A stretch of 64,000 nt of DNA, from assembly GCA_001972305.1 (NCBI GenBank), contig BDDD01005053.1:6433-70432 (forward strand). The letters are read 5' to 3'. The notes beneath the pieces were generated by a model. It was not told the DNA's origin. It saw nothing but the letters and a program-made list of their open reading frames with translations, and searched no databases. A program made the position numbers and the translations under genes. Positions 46,455 to 59,934 of the stretch are shown here, in pieces; the stretch's first letter is position 1; the number at the start of each line of letters is the position of its first letter. Source of the DNA: Cephalotus follicularis. Taxonomy: Eukaryota; Streptophyta; Magnoliopsida; Oxalidales; Cephalotaceae.

Positions 46455-49400
46455 TTAAAAATAGTACCAGAACAAGTGCGGGTAATGCTCTCGGATATGC
46501 TCCTCACGTTCCCACGTGGCTTCATCCGGTCGGTGGAACTGCCACTGAACCTTGACCATGGAGATGGTTCGGTTCCTCAAAATCTGTGTCTTCCAATCTA
46601 GAATCCGTATAGACAACTCCTCACAAGATAAATCATCTCGTATAGGAATAGTATTATAATCCAGGACATGTGACGGGTCTGGGATATATCTCCTTAGCAT
46701 AGATACATGTGACGTTGTGTACGTTTGACAGTGAAGGAGGTAAGGCAAGCTGGTAGGCTACCTCCCTAACTCTCTCCAAAATCTCAAAAGGACCAATATA
46801 GCATGGAGCTAACTTGCCCTTTTTCTGAAACCTTTGCACGCTCTTCCATGGTGAGACCTTTACGAACACATGATCACCAACACTGAAGGTCAAAGGCCTC
46901 CTCTGGACACTGTCCACACAGCTCTTCTGTCAGCTCTGAGCAGCAAGCAGTTTCTCTTTAATCATCCTGATCTTCTCTAATGTTTCCTCCACTAACTCAG
47001 TCCCGAGTAAAGGTCATTCCCCGACCTCATCCCAACAAACAGGATATCTGCACTTCCTCCCATACAGTGCTTCAAACGGTGGCATGCCGATACTGGAATG
47101 ATAGTTGTTATTATAAGAGAACTCTATCAAAGGAATGTGATCCTCCCATGTACCAGCAAAGTCAATAACGCAAGCCCGTAGCATATCCTCCAAGGTCTGG
47201 ATGGTACGCTCAGACTGCCCATCAGTCTGAGGGTGAAAGGCAGTACTCAGGTTCAGCTTCATCCCGAAAGCTGTCTGAAACCTCTTCCAGAAGTTGGAAG
47301 TGAAGATGGCATCTCTATCACATACGATGCTGACTGGAACACCATGTAGCCTCACTATCTCCTTCACATACAAATGAGCCAGCTTGCTTGCAGAATAAGT
47401 AATGTGTGTAGGTAGAAAGTGCGTTGATTTGGTGAGTCTATCTACGATAACCCACACGGCGTTGTGACGGTTCTGAGTCAGAGGAAAACCCAAAAAAAAA
47501 TCCATCGTAACATGTTCCCACTTCTATTCTGGGATTGGTAAAGGTTGCAGCAGCCCTGCCGATCTCTAGTGCTCGACCTTAACAGTCTGGCAAGTCAAAC
47601 ACCCTGCCACATACTCGGCGATCTCTCGTTTCATGCCAGGCCACCAGTAATCTCTTTTCGTGTCTTGTTACATTTTTGTGCTACCAGGGTGAATGATGTA
47701 CTGAGATCTATGAGCCCCGTAAAGTAATTCACTCTTCAACCCATGTTCATTCGGAAGACACACCCGTCCCCAAAATCTTAAGACACCATCGGCATGTACC
47801 CAAAAATCAGACTCTAAGTCCAGATTCTCTCGAATCTTTCGCAATTCAAGATCGTGTGCTTGAGCGTTGTTTATTTCGTCAAGCAAAACTGGCTGTACTC
47901 TCATGCTAGCCATAAAGACTCCAGGTGACTGATTAAACGGAAACCACTCTTGGAAATCTTCTAACATCTTCCATTGTGACACCATCGCACTGGCAACCAT
48001 AGCCTTGTGGCTCAAGGCATCAGCGACCACATTTGCTTTCCCCGGGTGGTACTGAACTCTGCAATCATAATCGTTAAAGAATTCCACCCACCTTTGTTGC
48101 CTCATGTTCAGTGTATCTTGACAGAACAGGTACCTCAAACTCTTATGATATGTAAAGATCTCAAATTGTGCCCCATAAAGATAGTGCCTCCACTTATGAA
48201 GGGCGAAGATAATAGCTGCAAGTTCAAGGTCATGTGTCAGGTAGTTTTCTTCATACGGCTTTACCTTCCAGGAAGCATAAGCGATCACTCTTCCTCGCTG
48301 CATCAGCACACAGCCCAAGCCCTTACCCGATGCATCACTACAGACTGCAAAGCCCTCATTACCATCAGGTAATGCCAAGATAGGAGCGGAAACTAACCGA
48401 TCCTTCAGTTCACAGAAACTAGCTTCACAATCCTCATCTCAGACAAATAAGGTCTTCTTCTGGGTTAGCCTAGTCAAGGGCACGACTATCCTTGAAAAGT
48501 TCTGGATAAACCTCCTGTAACACCCCGCCAAGCCAAGAAAACTACATACCTCCATCACATTCTTCGGTTGTGACCAGTCTCGCACCACTTCAGTCTTTGA
48601 CGGATCCACCTTCAAGCCTTCCCCAGATACGATGTGACCGAGAAAGATCACATGATCAAGCCAGAATTCACACTTGCCGAACTTGGTGTACAACCGATGC
48701 TCTCTGAGAACCTGTAATACCAGCCTCATATGGTTAGTGTGTTCCTCCTCACTCCTTCAATATACCAGTATGTCATCAATAAATACTATGATAAACTGAT
48801 CCAGGTATGGCCGGAATACATCATTCATCAATGACATGAAAGCTGTTGGTGCATTGGTAACACCAAACGGCATCACCAAGAATTCGTAATGACCATACCG
48901 TGTCCGGAAGGCAGTCTTCTCAATGTCTCCTTCCCTTACTCTCAGTTGGTGATAACCTGATCTCAAATCGAGCTTGGAAAACACCCTTGATCCTTGCAAA
49001 TGGTCAAACAAATCCTCGATATGGGGTAAAGGATACTTGTTCTTGATAGTTTCCTTGTTCAACATTCTGTAGTCGATGCAAAACCTCATCGACCCATCCT
49101 TCTTCTTGACAAATAACACAGGCGTACCCCACAGAGAAACGCTGGGTCTAACAAAACCCTTATCAATCAGGTCTTGTAACTATAACTTCAGCTCTCGTAA
49201 CTCGGCAAGAGCCATCTGATAAGGTGATTTAGAGATAGGAGCCGTTCCAGGAACAAGATCAATAACGAACTCCATACTCCTTCTCAGTGGTAAAGACCCC
49301 AAATCATCGGAAACACATCCGAAAATTCACACACAACCAGAATTTCCTCCATGCTCAAACCCTTCTCTTTCCTTTGATCAATTACATAAGCCAGGTATCC

Positions 49401-49674
49401 CTCGCATCCATTCTCTAGATACTTCGATGCTCGAATAAAGGATATGATCGGTGTCGAGAACCCGTTGTCTCCCTTGAACTGGAATGTCGTTCCGCCGGGT
49501 AGACAAAAATCAATAGTTTTATTATAACAATCCATGCGAGCAGGGTGTGCTGATAGCTAATCCATCCCTAGTATAACATCGAAGTCATGGATAGGCAGTA
49601 CTATCAAATCTGCATACAAAGAAATGCCTGCCATAGACATCTCACAACTCCTATATATCGAGTCAGTGTACATA
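46455..49674 (-). pseudogene. pol: Outer Tekay pol: protease end, RT, RNase H, integrase, chromodomain (fossil)
   Basis: Minus-strand Pol of a chromovirus. The protease-RT linker ([12 protein letters not shown]) is near 49390. RT is at about 48700-49120 ([18 protein letters not shown] ... [12 protein letters not shown]) and RNase H at about 48000-48380 ([20 protein letters not shown]). Integrase is at about 47014-47505 ([39 protein letters not shown]). The C-terminal region ends in a chromodomain-like stretch (LRNRTISMVKVQWQFHRP ... TWEREEHIREHYP) at about 46455-46590. The chromodomain is known to steer integration to heterochromatin in this lineage. Broken. Confidence 0.88.
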
Positions 49675-51016
49675 GAAGTTGTCACAACCCGTTTCAGGAG
49701 AAACGCAACATTAAAGCGGTAAAGGCAATTAACATAAAATACAGCTCATGTAAAAACCATAAAATTAAAACTTTTCCAAGAATAACAATTGCGGAAGCAT
49801 AACAACACATAAACCGTAAACACGTAACGTGAGTCCCATACCGCACACTACCCAAAAACATGTCGTCAGGTTAATCGCCCATAAAACGGGGCGTGAATTA
49901 CAGTACAATAATAAAATTCCTTCAGAAACAATACCATAACAAAGGCACATCCGGAACCATAATCCACATGGTTTTAATACAACCAGGAAGATAAACAAAA
50001 CCAGAATATAACAGCTTGGTCTTCGTCCATTGCCGACCCAACAGTCCACTGCATCAATCTGTAAAGCAGGGGGTTAGCCTTTGTCCTCACTCGGCTAAGT
50101 CATAACAGTAAATCGGGATCAACATTAATGCATGTCATGATATGAATGCATAAATGATGCAGTACAGTGGAGACCCAGTTTATACATATATGAAAATATA
50201 TATACGTATAACAGTACAGTAAAATACCAGTGTTACATATATAAGAAATATATGTATACAGTAACAGTACAGTAGTAACCCGGCCAGGGCTACATCAACA
50301 ATCACAGTGATGTCCGTAAAGGACCAATAAACTGTACAGTACAGTACGCCCACATAGGACCACAACAACAGTCAGGATGTCCACATAGGACCACAACAGG
50401 CAGTATGTCCACATAGGACCACAACAACAGTATATAGAGCCGCCAACTCCTGGCCCCATGCTATACTCCCACTACGGTCCCCACTTTAGGCAACCGAGCG
50501 AGGCAACAGCACAGTGAGTCACCTAGCCATGCTCCTGGCCCCTAGGTACAACCCTACCACTACTCAGCGCTGGCAACCTCCGCCATGCAACTAGCAGCTC
50601 AAACACAATCACATAGCAATTCACAGAGCAAACAGTGAATTCAAACAGTAACAGTACAGTAAACAGTAATGATCGATTTGATCGACAACAGGCAGTTGTT
50701 TTCCAAAATGTTTCCAAAATTGACAACATTTGAAAATAGATATTTTCAGTAGAAAATATCAGTAACAGTTTCAGTAGTGTAAATTTTTTATCCGTTCGGT
50801 CGAAAATAGGTTATTTGATCAATACATATCTTCATACCCAAAATATTCTATTTCGAATTCATGTAAGCATTTCTAAATACCAATACTTTAGAAATCATAA
50901 ACAATACACAATCAGGCAGTAACAGTGCATATGTAATGCATACATATGCTCAAATGCACCCTAACAGGAATCGGGATCGTTTCGTATCATTAGATGAAGA
51001 AAACCCCAAACAGTAA

Positions 51017-51350
51017 CAAAGACGTCGACGTCTTTCCCAAAGGCGTCGATGTCTTTCACATCAGGCGTCGATGTCCAAGTCTCAGTGTCAGCGTGTTCTC
51101 CTATAGAAGGCATCGATGTCCATTTCTTACGTGTCGACGTTCAAGGTCTGGAACCCTAAAACGACAGCGTATCATCGATGGTGTCGACGCGTTAAGGTAG
51201 GAACCTTAGGCGTCGACGTCTTTCACGTCCAAATCCAGGTAGGTAGCCTAGGGCGTCGATGGCTTTCCAAAGACGTCGATCCCTTTCAATCAGTAGCGAG
51301 GCAAAACTGAAAAGACGTCGATGTTTATACAAAAGGCATCGATGTCTTTT
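51017..51350. repeat. GACGTCGACGTC palindrome cluster 1, inner 3' LTR
   Basis: About twelve copies, opening with the perfect 18-bp palindrome AAAGACGTCGACGTCTTT at 51017-51034; many later copies have GTCGATG or CATCGATG, i.e. changes at CpG. Confidence 0.88.
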
Positions 51351-52122
51351 CCAACAGTAGTCGTCTTCTACCTCACGACTTATCAAACAGTGGCCTTAAT
51401 AACCCATAATCATGCATAACAACAGGTTTTCAAGGCAAGGAACTAACATGCAGATACACAGAACATATCTAGCATATCATGGCATCAGTCCAGTAACAAA
51501 ATCAGTACTATAACTATACATTTTATACATCCAAAACCATAACCATGCATGGATATCAAACTCGAAATTACAGTATGGCTTTCCCCTACCTCTGGCCTCA
51601 AGTCAGAAGCCGGAAGTCCACCTCTTTTAGTATTCCACGAAGTCACTTGAGTCCCCAGGTACATCTTGGAAGCTCCCTGGTTCGTCCTAGCAGTTGGTGT
51701 GCAAGCTCCAAGCACCCTTGCTCAACAATGGTGGCACACACACTCACACTGTTTTATTCCCTCTCTTTCTTCTGGTGTTATAAAACGAGAGAGATAAGTG
51801 GGGAGGGTTATTCTTATGCAGATGGCTCCCCCTCAACGTTCTTCTCCTGGCATTTAACAGGCCCCCTCATGTTCTCTCCCACTTTCCTTCTTTCTGCATT
51901 TCTATTGTTTTCTTTAACCTTCTTTCTTGCAGGTTGCATGTGAGGGTGGTATTCCCTTGCATGTTCCATGTGAGGAGCATGCATAACATTCCTGGAAACA
52001 CACCGACATGCTCAACACGTCACAAGGCACTTGAAAAGGCGTCTGGTAAAGCCCCAAGATCCCCTTGCATGTTACTTCTGCCAGCGAAAAGGCACGACAG
52101 ATGTTCTTTAAAAAGGCGTCGA

Positions 52123-52270
52123 TGTCTTTACTTAGACGTCGATGTCTTTTTCCATTTGCGTTAGAAGGTGTCGATGCCTTCTTCCATTGTCGACGTGTAT
52201 GCCCATGAAATCACGTGTAACTCGGTTCTCAAAGGCGTCGACGTCTTTCCAAAGACGTCGATGTCTTTAT
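52123..52270. repeat. GACGTCGACGTC palindrome cluster 2, inner 3' LTR
   Basis: Six copies, e.g. AGGCGTCGATGTCTTTA near 52125, AGGCGTCGACGTCTTT near 52236 and AGACGTCGATGTCTTT near 52253; starts about 770 bases after cluster 1. Confidence 0.88.
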
Positions 52271-52459
52271 CCCAGAACAACGCCGTTTCAAGCTTTGATA
52301 CACACATTCCATTTCCAAAACCGTAACTAGGGTTTTTAAGCACCTTTTGAGCCCAAAAACTCAACATTCTCATTAAATCAAGTTTAATGATTACATCATA
52401 AGTCGAAATATTACATTCAGGAAAATACCGGGCGTTACATCCACCCCTCCTTCAAGAAA

Positions 52460-55400
52460 TTTCGTCCTCGAAATTAACACAATACTAGAACAAGTGCGGG
52501 TAGCGTTCTCGGATGTCCTCCTCACGCTCCCAAGTTGCCTCATCAGGTTTGTGAAACTGCCATTGAACCTTGACCATGGAGATGGTTCGGTTCCTCAAGG
52601 TCTACGTCTTTCGATCGAGAATCCGCACAGGTAACTCCACACAAGATAGATCATCCTGCACAGGAACAGTATCATAATCCAGGACGTGTGACGGGTCCGG
52701 GATATATCTCCTTAGCATGGATATGTGAAAGACGTCATGCACGTTTGACAGTGCAGGAGGTAAGGCAAGCTGATAAGCTACCTCCCCGACTCTCTCCAAA
52801 ATCTTGAAAGGACCAATGTAGCGTGGAGCTAATTTGCCCTTCTTCCCAAACCGTTGCACGCCCTTCCAGGGTGATACCTTCAAGAACACGTGATCACCCA
52901 CGTTAAAGATCAGAGGCCTTCTCTTCACACTGTCAGTATAGCTCTTCTGCCGACTCTGACCAGCAAGCAGCTTCTTCTTGATCGTCCTGATCTTTTCTGA
53001 AGTTTCCTCCACCAATTCAGTCCCGAGTAAAGGTTGCTCCCCAACCTCATCCCAACATACAGGGGATCTACACCTCCTCCCATACAGTGCCTCAAACGGT
53101 GCCATGCCGATACTGGAGTGATAGCTGTTATTGTAAGAAAACTCTATCAGAGGAATGTGATCCTCCCAGGTACCAGCAAAATCAATAACGCATGCCCGTA
53201 GCATATCCTCCAAGGTCTGGATGGTACGCTCAGAGTGCCCATCGGTCTGAGGGTGGAAGGCAGTACTCAAGTTCAGCTTCGTCCCGAAGGCTGACTGAAA
53301 CCTCTTCCAAAAGTTGGAAGTGAAGATAGCATCTCTATCACATACGATGCTGACTGGAACCCCGTGTAGCCTCACTATCTCCTTCACATACAGCCGAGCT
53401 AGCTTGCTCGCAGAATCAGTAACGTGTGTCGGCAGAAAGTGCGCTGATTTGGTGAGTCTATCCACGATGACCCACACAGCATTATGGCGGTTCCGAGTCA
53501 GAGGAAAACCCGAAACGAAATCCATCATCACATGTTCCAACTTCCACTCCGGAATGGGCAAGGGTTGCAACAACCCTGCCGGTCTCTGGTGCTCGGCCTT
53601 AACAGTCTGGCAAGTAAACACCTTGCCACATACTCAGCGATCTCCCGCTTCATTCCAGGCCACCAGTAACACTTCTTCATGTCTTGATACATCTTCGTGC
53701 TACCCGGATGAATACTGTACAGGGATTTATGAGCCCAGCGGAGTAGCTGATCCTTCACTCTAGGCTCATTCGGAAGACATACACGTCCCTGATATCTCAT
53801 AATACCGTCTTCGTGCACTCTAAAATCAGACTCCGAATCCAGATTCTCTCGAATCCTCTGTAGTTCAGGATCATGTGGTTGTGCATATTTGATGCGATGC
53901 AGTAACACTGGTTTTACCCGCATGTCGGCTAGAAAGATCCCTGGTGACTGATTGAATGGAGACCATTCTCGGAGGTCTTCCAACATCTTCCATTGCGACA
54001 CCATGGTACTAGCAAGCATAGCCTTGCGGCTCAAGGCATCAGCGACCACATTCGCCTTCCCTGGGTGATATTGAACACTGCAATCATAATCGTTGAAGAA
54101 TTCCACCCATTTGCGATGTCTCATGTTTAGTGTATCTTGACAAAACAGATACCTCAAGCTTTTATGATCGGTGAAGATCTCAAACTGAGCCCCATAAAGG
54201 TAGTGCCTCCACTTCTGAAGGGCGAAGATGATGGCTGCAAGTTCAAGGTCATGGGTTGGTTAGTTTTCCTCGTACGGTTTAAGCTTCCTCGAGGCATATG
54301 CAATCACTCTGCCTCGCTGCATCAACACACAGCCCAAACCCTTACCCGATGCATCACTGTACACCGCAAAGCCTTCATTACCCTCAGGTAATGCCAAGAT
54401 AGGAGCGAAAACTAACCGGTCCTTCAGCTCATGAAAACTAGCCTCGCAGTCCTCGTCCCAGACAAAAAGAGTCTTTTTCTGGGTCAGTCTGGTCAAAGGT
54501 TCGGCTATCCTCGAAAAATTCTGGATAAACCTCCGGTAATATCCCGCCAACCCAAGGAAACTATGCACCTCAGTCACATTCTCTGGTTGCGGCCAATCTC
54601 TAACTACTTCAGTCTTTGACGGATCCACCGTGAAACCTTCTCCAGATACGATGTGACCGAGAAAGATCACATGGTCAAGCCAGAACTCGCATTTGCCAAA
54701 CTTGGCGTACAATCGATGTTCTCTAAGGACCTGCAATACTATCCTCAGATGCCGAGTGTGCTCCTCTTCACTCCTCGAGTATACCAGTATATCATAAAAA
54801 AAATACCACAACAAACTGGTCCAGGTACGGTCGGAACACGTCATTCATCAATGACATAAAGGTTGCCGGTGCATTGGTAACACCGAAAGGCATTACTAAG
54901 AACTCGTAGTGACCATACCGCGTTCGGAAGGCAGTCTTCTCAATGTCTCCTTCCCTCACTCGTAGTTGGTGATAACCCGATCTCAAATCGAGCTTAGAAA
55001 ACACCCTCGATCCTTGCAACTGATCAAATAAATCCTCAACGTGGGGTAAAGGATATTTATTCTTGATAGTTGCTTTGTTCAACATTCGGTAATCGATACA
55101 GAGCCTCATCGACCCATCTTTCTTTTTGACGAACAGTATCGGTGCACCCCATGGAGAAACGCTGGGTCTTACAAAACCTTTATCGATCAGGTCTTGTAAC
55201 TGTAGCTTCAGCTCTCGCAACTCAGCCGGAGCCATCCGATAGGGTGATTTAGAGATAGGAGCCATTCCAGGAACAAGGTCAATAACGAACTCCATACTCC
55301 TCTTGGGCGGTAAGGACCCCAAGTCATCAGGAAATACATCTGGAAATTCGCACACAACTGGAATTTCCTCCAAACTCAAACCTTTCTTCTTCCTTCGGTC

Positions 55401-55600
55401 AATAACATATGCCAAATATCCCTCGCATCCCTTCTCTAGGTATCTCGATGCTCGGATAAAAGATATGATTGGTGTTGAGAATCCCTTGTCTCCCTTGAAT
55501 CGAAAAGTCGTTCCGTCGGGCAAACAAAAATCCACGGTCTTATGGTAACAATCCATATGAGCATGGTGCGCTGATAGCCAGTCCATCCCCAATATCACAT
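52460..55600 (-). pseudogene. pol: Inner Tekay pol: RT, RNase H, integrase, chromodomain (fossil)
   Basis: Minus-strand Pol. RT begins near 55330 ([19 protein letters not shown]) with [18 protein letters not shown] near 55110 and the palm box near 54800. RNase H is at about 54060-54400 ([20 protein letters not shown]). The integrase zinc-binding part is near 53650-53750 (HPGSTKMYQDMKKCYWWPGM), and its core at about 53050-53560 has [23 protein letters not shown] and [13 protein letters not shown] chromodomain-like end lies at about 52460-52620. All Tekay domains are in order; broken. Confidence 0.9.
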
Positions 55601-57047
55601 CGAAGTCACGGATAGGTAGTACAATCAGATCTGCATATAAGGGAATGCCTGCCATAGACATCTCACAACTCCTATATACCGAGTCAGTATGCATAGAAGT
55701 CCCAGTCGGTGTACTCACATCAAGTGTATAAGACAAGCAGTCAGGGGTGACATCTAAACAAGATGCAAAATGTGTAGATATAAATGAATGTGATGCACCT
55801 GAATCCATCAGTACTCTAGCAGAATAACCATATAAGTACAGAGTACCTCCAACAACAGAAGTCGACTCTGGAACCTCAGTCTGAGCAAGTACAAAAATCC
55901 TACCTTTTGCGATGCCCTTGCCGGTATCTCTCCTCTGTGATGGTCCCGCAGCCGCACCACTGCTGCTCCCCGGCCCAGTAGGCGCTGTAGCAGAACTCTT
56001 CGGGCAGTCCTTCACCGAATGACCCGGTGCCCCGCACCTCAAACACCAACCATTGAACCTCCAGCAATCTTTCTGTTGATGGCCGGTACGGCCACAGTAA
56101 AAGCATACTCCAGACCTAGCATTACTCCCCTGGCTGGGAGTGCCCTGAGAAGCAGTCAGCTGGGACTTGTTCTTCGACGACTTTGTCGGAGAACCACCAT
56201 CTCGCCACTTCGACAATGCCAGTCGGGACTGTGCAGGACTCTGCTTACTCTCATTCGCGCGAGCTCTCTCAGCCCGGTCCTCACTAGATATCGTTTCCAA
56301 CAGTCTAGCTTTCTGAGCAACTTCCACATAAGTCCTCAGCTCCATGGCTCTAATCCTCGACCGAAGATCCGGTCGCAATCCTCTCAAGAACCTCCGTATT
56401 TTCTTTGCTTCATTAGCTACCAGATACGGTGAATGTCTGGCCAACTCCATGAACTTTGCTTGATATTCAGCAACAGTCATCTCTCCTTGTCGTAACTCCA
56501 AGAGCTCAGTCTCTCGCCGCTCTTGCTCAGTGTATGGAACATAAGTCTCCAGGAACTTTGTCTGGAATCGGTCCCAAGTGTTGTCCAGTCCCTGTGATTC
56601 CCACTTTGCTCTAACCATTTCCCACCAATGAGTGGCCTCACCCCATAGGTGGTACACAGCAAATCTCAACTTTTGACCATCAGTACAGTTCATCACCTGA
56701 AAGATCTTCTCCAGGTCCTGCAGCCATCTCTCAGCAACCGTAGCATCCAGTTCCCCCTTGAAGCTGGGTGGATTCAGCCTCATGAACTTCTCGATATCTC
56801 TCCCAAAACCATCCTCTCCCGGGCAGGGGTCGGGAGCCCTATGCCGCGGTCGGGCTTGCGCGTAGTACTGGCGCATTTCCTCCGCACTAGCCCTGTTAAA
56901 GTCCATTTGTTGCTGAAAGTAGTCTGCGATCCGAGCCATTTGATCTCTGTCATCCTGGGGGATATTCATCCTCTGCGGAACATTAGCTTCTTCCGGGGCA
57001 TTAGCTCCAACGGCTCTAGCCCTAGCACGTGTTCTTCTTCGGTTCAT
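55600..57047 (-). CDS. gag: Inner Tekay Gag and protease (fossil)
   Basis: Starts at 57047 with [14 protein letters not shown], close to the PBS as expected for a Gag start. The Retrotrans_gag core ([20 protein letters not shown] ... [14 protein letters not shown]) is at about 56450-56770. A double CCHC knuckle ([14 protein letters not shown] and [14 protein letters not shown]) is at about 56000-56115. The retropepsin active site ([13 protein letters not shown]) is near 55790-55825, and the protease end [16 protein letters not shown] near 55560-55610. Open throughout this stretch, and it reads on into RT in the same frame, as expected for a single gag-pol polyprotein in Tekay elements. Confidence 0.92.
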
Positions 57048-57142
57048 TTTTCCTATAAGAAGATTGACGGTCAGTCATGACTTTAGGAAAACAATTCATT
57101 AATTGCCAAGGAAAGTATCCTAGCTAAGCATATATGGAATAT

Positions 57143-57154
57143 GCTCTGATACCA
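57143..57154 (-). other. Primer-binding site of the inner Tekay element
   Basis: GCTCTGATACCA on the plus strand (TGGTATCAGAGC on the minus strand), four bases from the 5' LTR. Confidence 0.9.
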
Positions 57155-58507
57155 CTGTTGTCACACCCCGTTTCAGGAGAAACGCAACATTATAGCGGTA
57201 AAGGCAATTAACATAAAATACAGCTCATGTAAAAACCATAAAATTAAAACTTTTCCAAGAATAACAATTGCGGAAGCATAACAACACATAATCCGTAAAC
57301 ACGTAACGTGCGTCCCATACCGCACGCTACCCAAAAACATGTCGTCAGGTTAATCGCCCATAAAACGAGGCGTGAATTACAGTACAATAATAAAATTCCT
57401 TCAGAAACAATACCATAACAATGGCACATCCGGAACCATAATCCACATGGTTTTAATACAACCAGGAAGATAAACAAAATCAGAATATAACAGCTTGGTC
57501 TTCGTCCATTGCCGACCCAACAGTCCACTACATCAATCTGTAAAGCAGTGGGTTAGCCTTTGTCCTCACTCGGCTAAGTCATAACAGTAAATCGGGATCA
57601 ACATTAATGCATGTCATGATATGAATGCATAAATGATGCAGTACAGTGGAGACCCAGTTTATACATATATGAAAATATATATACGTATAACAGTACAGTA
57701 AAATACCAGTGTTACATATATAAGAAATATATGTATACAGTAACAGTACAGTAGTAACCCGGCAAGGGCTACATCAACAATCACAGTGATGTCCGTAAAG
57801 GACCAATAAACAGTACAGTACAGTACGACCACATAGGACCACAACAACAGTCAGGATGTCCACATAGGACCACAACAGGCAGTATGTCCACATAGGACCA
57901 CAACAACAGTATATAGAGCCGCCAACTCCTGGCCCCAAGCTATACTCCCACTACGGTCCCCACTTAAGGCAACCGAGCGAGGCAAAAGAACAGTGAGTCA
58001 CCTAGCCATGCTCCTGGACCCTAGGTACAACCCTACCACTAATCAGAGCTGGCAACCTCCGCCATGCAACTAGCAGCTCAAACACAATAACATAGCAATT
58101 CACAGAGCAAACAGTGAATTCAAACAGTAACAGTACAGTAAACAGTAATGATCGATTTGATCGACAACAGGCAGTTGTTTTCCAAAATGTTTCCAAAATT
58201 GACAACATTTGAAAATAGGTATTTTCAGTAGAAAATATCAGTAACAGTTTCAGTAGTGTAAATTGTTTATCCGTTCGGTTGAAAATACGTTATTTGATCA
58301 ATACATATCTTCATACCCAAAATATTCTATTTCGAGCTCATGTAAGCATTTCTAAATACCAATACTTTAGAAATCATAAACAATACACAAACAGTACACA
58401 ATCAGGCAGTAACAGTGCATATGTAATGCATACATATGCTCAAATGCACCCTAACAGGAATCGGGATCGTTTCGTATCATTAGATGAAGAAAACCCCAAA
58501 CAGTAAC

Positions 58508-58842
58508 AAAGACGTCGACGTCTTTCCCAAAGGCGTCGATGTCTTTCACATCAGGCGTCGATGTCCAAGTCTCAGTGTCAGCGTGTTCTCCTATAGAAGG
58601 CGTCGATGTCCATTTCTTACGTGTCGACGTTCAAGGTCTGGAACCCTAAAACGACAGCGTATCATCGATGGTGTCGACGCGTTAAGGTAGGAACCTTAGG
58701 CGTCGACGTCTTTCACGTCCAAATCCAGGTAGGTAGCCTGGGGCGTCGATGGCTTTCCATAGACGTCGATCCCTTTCAATCAGTAACGAGGCAAACCCGA
58801 AAAGACGTCGATGTTTATACAAAAGGCGTCGATGTCTTTTCC
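58508..58842. repeat. GACGTCGACGTC palindrome cluster 1, inner 5' LTR
   Basis: Same array as 51017-51350, starting with the perfect 18-bp palindrome AAAGACGTCGACGTCTTT at 58508-58525. Some CpG positions are intact here where the 3' LTR shows CA. Confidence 0.88.
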
Positions 58843-59609
58843 AACAGTAGTCGTCTTCTACCTCACGACTTATCAAACAGTGGCCTTAATAACCCATAAT
58901 CATGCATAACAACAGGTTTTCAAGGCAAGGAACTAACATGCAGATACACAGAACATATCTAGCATATCATGGCATCAGTCCAGTAACAAAATCAGTACTA
59001 TAACTATACATTTTATACATCCAAAACCATAACCATGCATGGATATCAAACTCGAAATTACAGTATGGCTTTCCCCTACCTCTGGCCTCAAGTTAGAAGC
59101 CGGAAGTCCACCTCTTTTAGTATTCCACGAAGTCACTTGAGTCCCCAGGTACATCTTGGAAGCTCCCTGGTTCGTCCTAGCAGTTGGTGTGCAAGCTCCA
59201 AGCACCCTTGCTCAACAATGGTGGCACACACACTCGCACTGTTTTATTCCCTCTCTTTCTTCTGGTGTTATAAAACGAGAGAGATAAGTGGGGAGGGTTA
59301 TTCTTATGCAGATGGCTCCCCCTCAACGTTCTTCTCCTGGCATTTAACAGGCCCCCTCGTGTTCTCTCCCACTTTCCTTCTTTCTGCATTTCTTTTGTTT
59401 TCTTTAACCTTCTTTCTTGCAGGTTGCATGTGAGGGTGGTATTCCCTTGCATGTTCCATGTGAGGAGCATGCATAACATTCGTGGAAACACACCGACATG
59501 CTCAACACGTCACAAGGCACTTGAAAAGGCGTCTGGTAAAGCCCCAAGATCCCCTTGCATGTTACTTCTGCCAGCGAAAAGGCACGACAGATGCTCTTTA
59601 AAAAGGCGT

Positions 59610-59760
59610 CGATGTCTTTACTTAGACGTCGATGTCTTTTTCCATTTGCGCAAGAAGGTGTCGATGCCTTCTTCCATTGTCGACGTGTATGCCCATGAAA
59701 TCACGTGTACCTCGGTTCTCAAAGGCGTCGACGTCTTTCCAAAGACGTCGATGTCTTTAT
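59610..59760. repeat. GACGTCGACGTC palindrome cluster 2, inner 5' LTR
   Basis: Counterpart of 52123-52270, with six copies at the same spacings, including AGGCGTCGACGTCTTT near 59726. Confidence 0.88.
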
Positions 59761-59934
59761 CCCAGAACAACGCCGTTTCAAGCTTTGATACACACATTCC
59801 ATTTCCAAAACCGTAACTAGGGTTTGTAAGCACCTTTTGAGCCCAAAAACTTAACATTCTCATTAAATCAAGTTTAATGATTACATCATAAGTTGAAATA
59901 TTACATTCAGGAAAATACCGGGCGTTACAGAAGT

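Larger units (their letters stand above)
49680..52439 (-). repeat. 3' LTR of the inner Tekay element
   Basis: 2760 bp, TGTCACAACCC to CGGGCGTTACA on the plus strand. It contains CAGTACAGTA words, a three-copy 28-31 bp repeat (CCACATAGGACCACAACA at about 50350, 50381 and 50409), two palindrome clusters and a GAGGTAGGG box (minus strand) near 51590. Confidence 0.93.
49680..59929 (-). mobile_element. Inner Tekay-type chromovirus nested in the outer one
   Basis: Complete-length element of 10,250 bp on the minus strand, with GAAGT at 49675-49679 and 59930-59934 as target duplication. It has a 3' LTR (49680-52439), polypurine tract, pol and gag (52460-57047), a PBS (57143-57154) and a 5' LTR (57159-59929). 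The LTRs differ by about 50 positions in 2760 (1.8%) by eye, which gives roughly 0.7-1.4 million years at 0.65-1.3e-8 substitutions per site per year. Coding domains are well conserved but broken, with a few breaks. It is a sister family of its host: the proteins are alike, the LTRs are not. Confidence 0.93.
57159..59929 (-). repeat. 5' LTR of the inner Tekay element
   Basis: 2771 bp, TGTCACACCCC to CGGGCGTTACA on the plus strand, about 98% identical to 49680-52439. Palindrome clusters are at 58508-58842 and about 59600-59760, at the same relative positions as in the 3' LTR. Confidence 0.93.
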
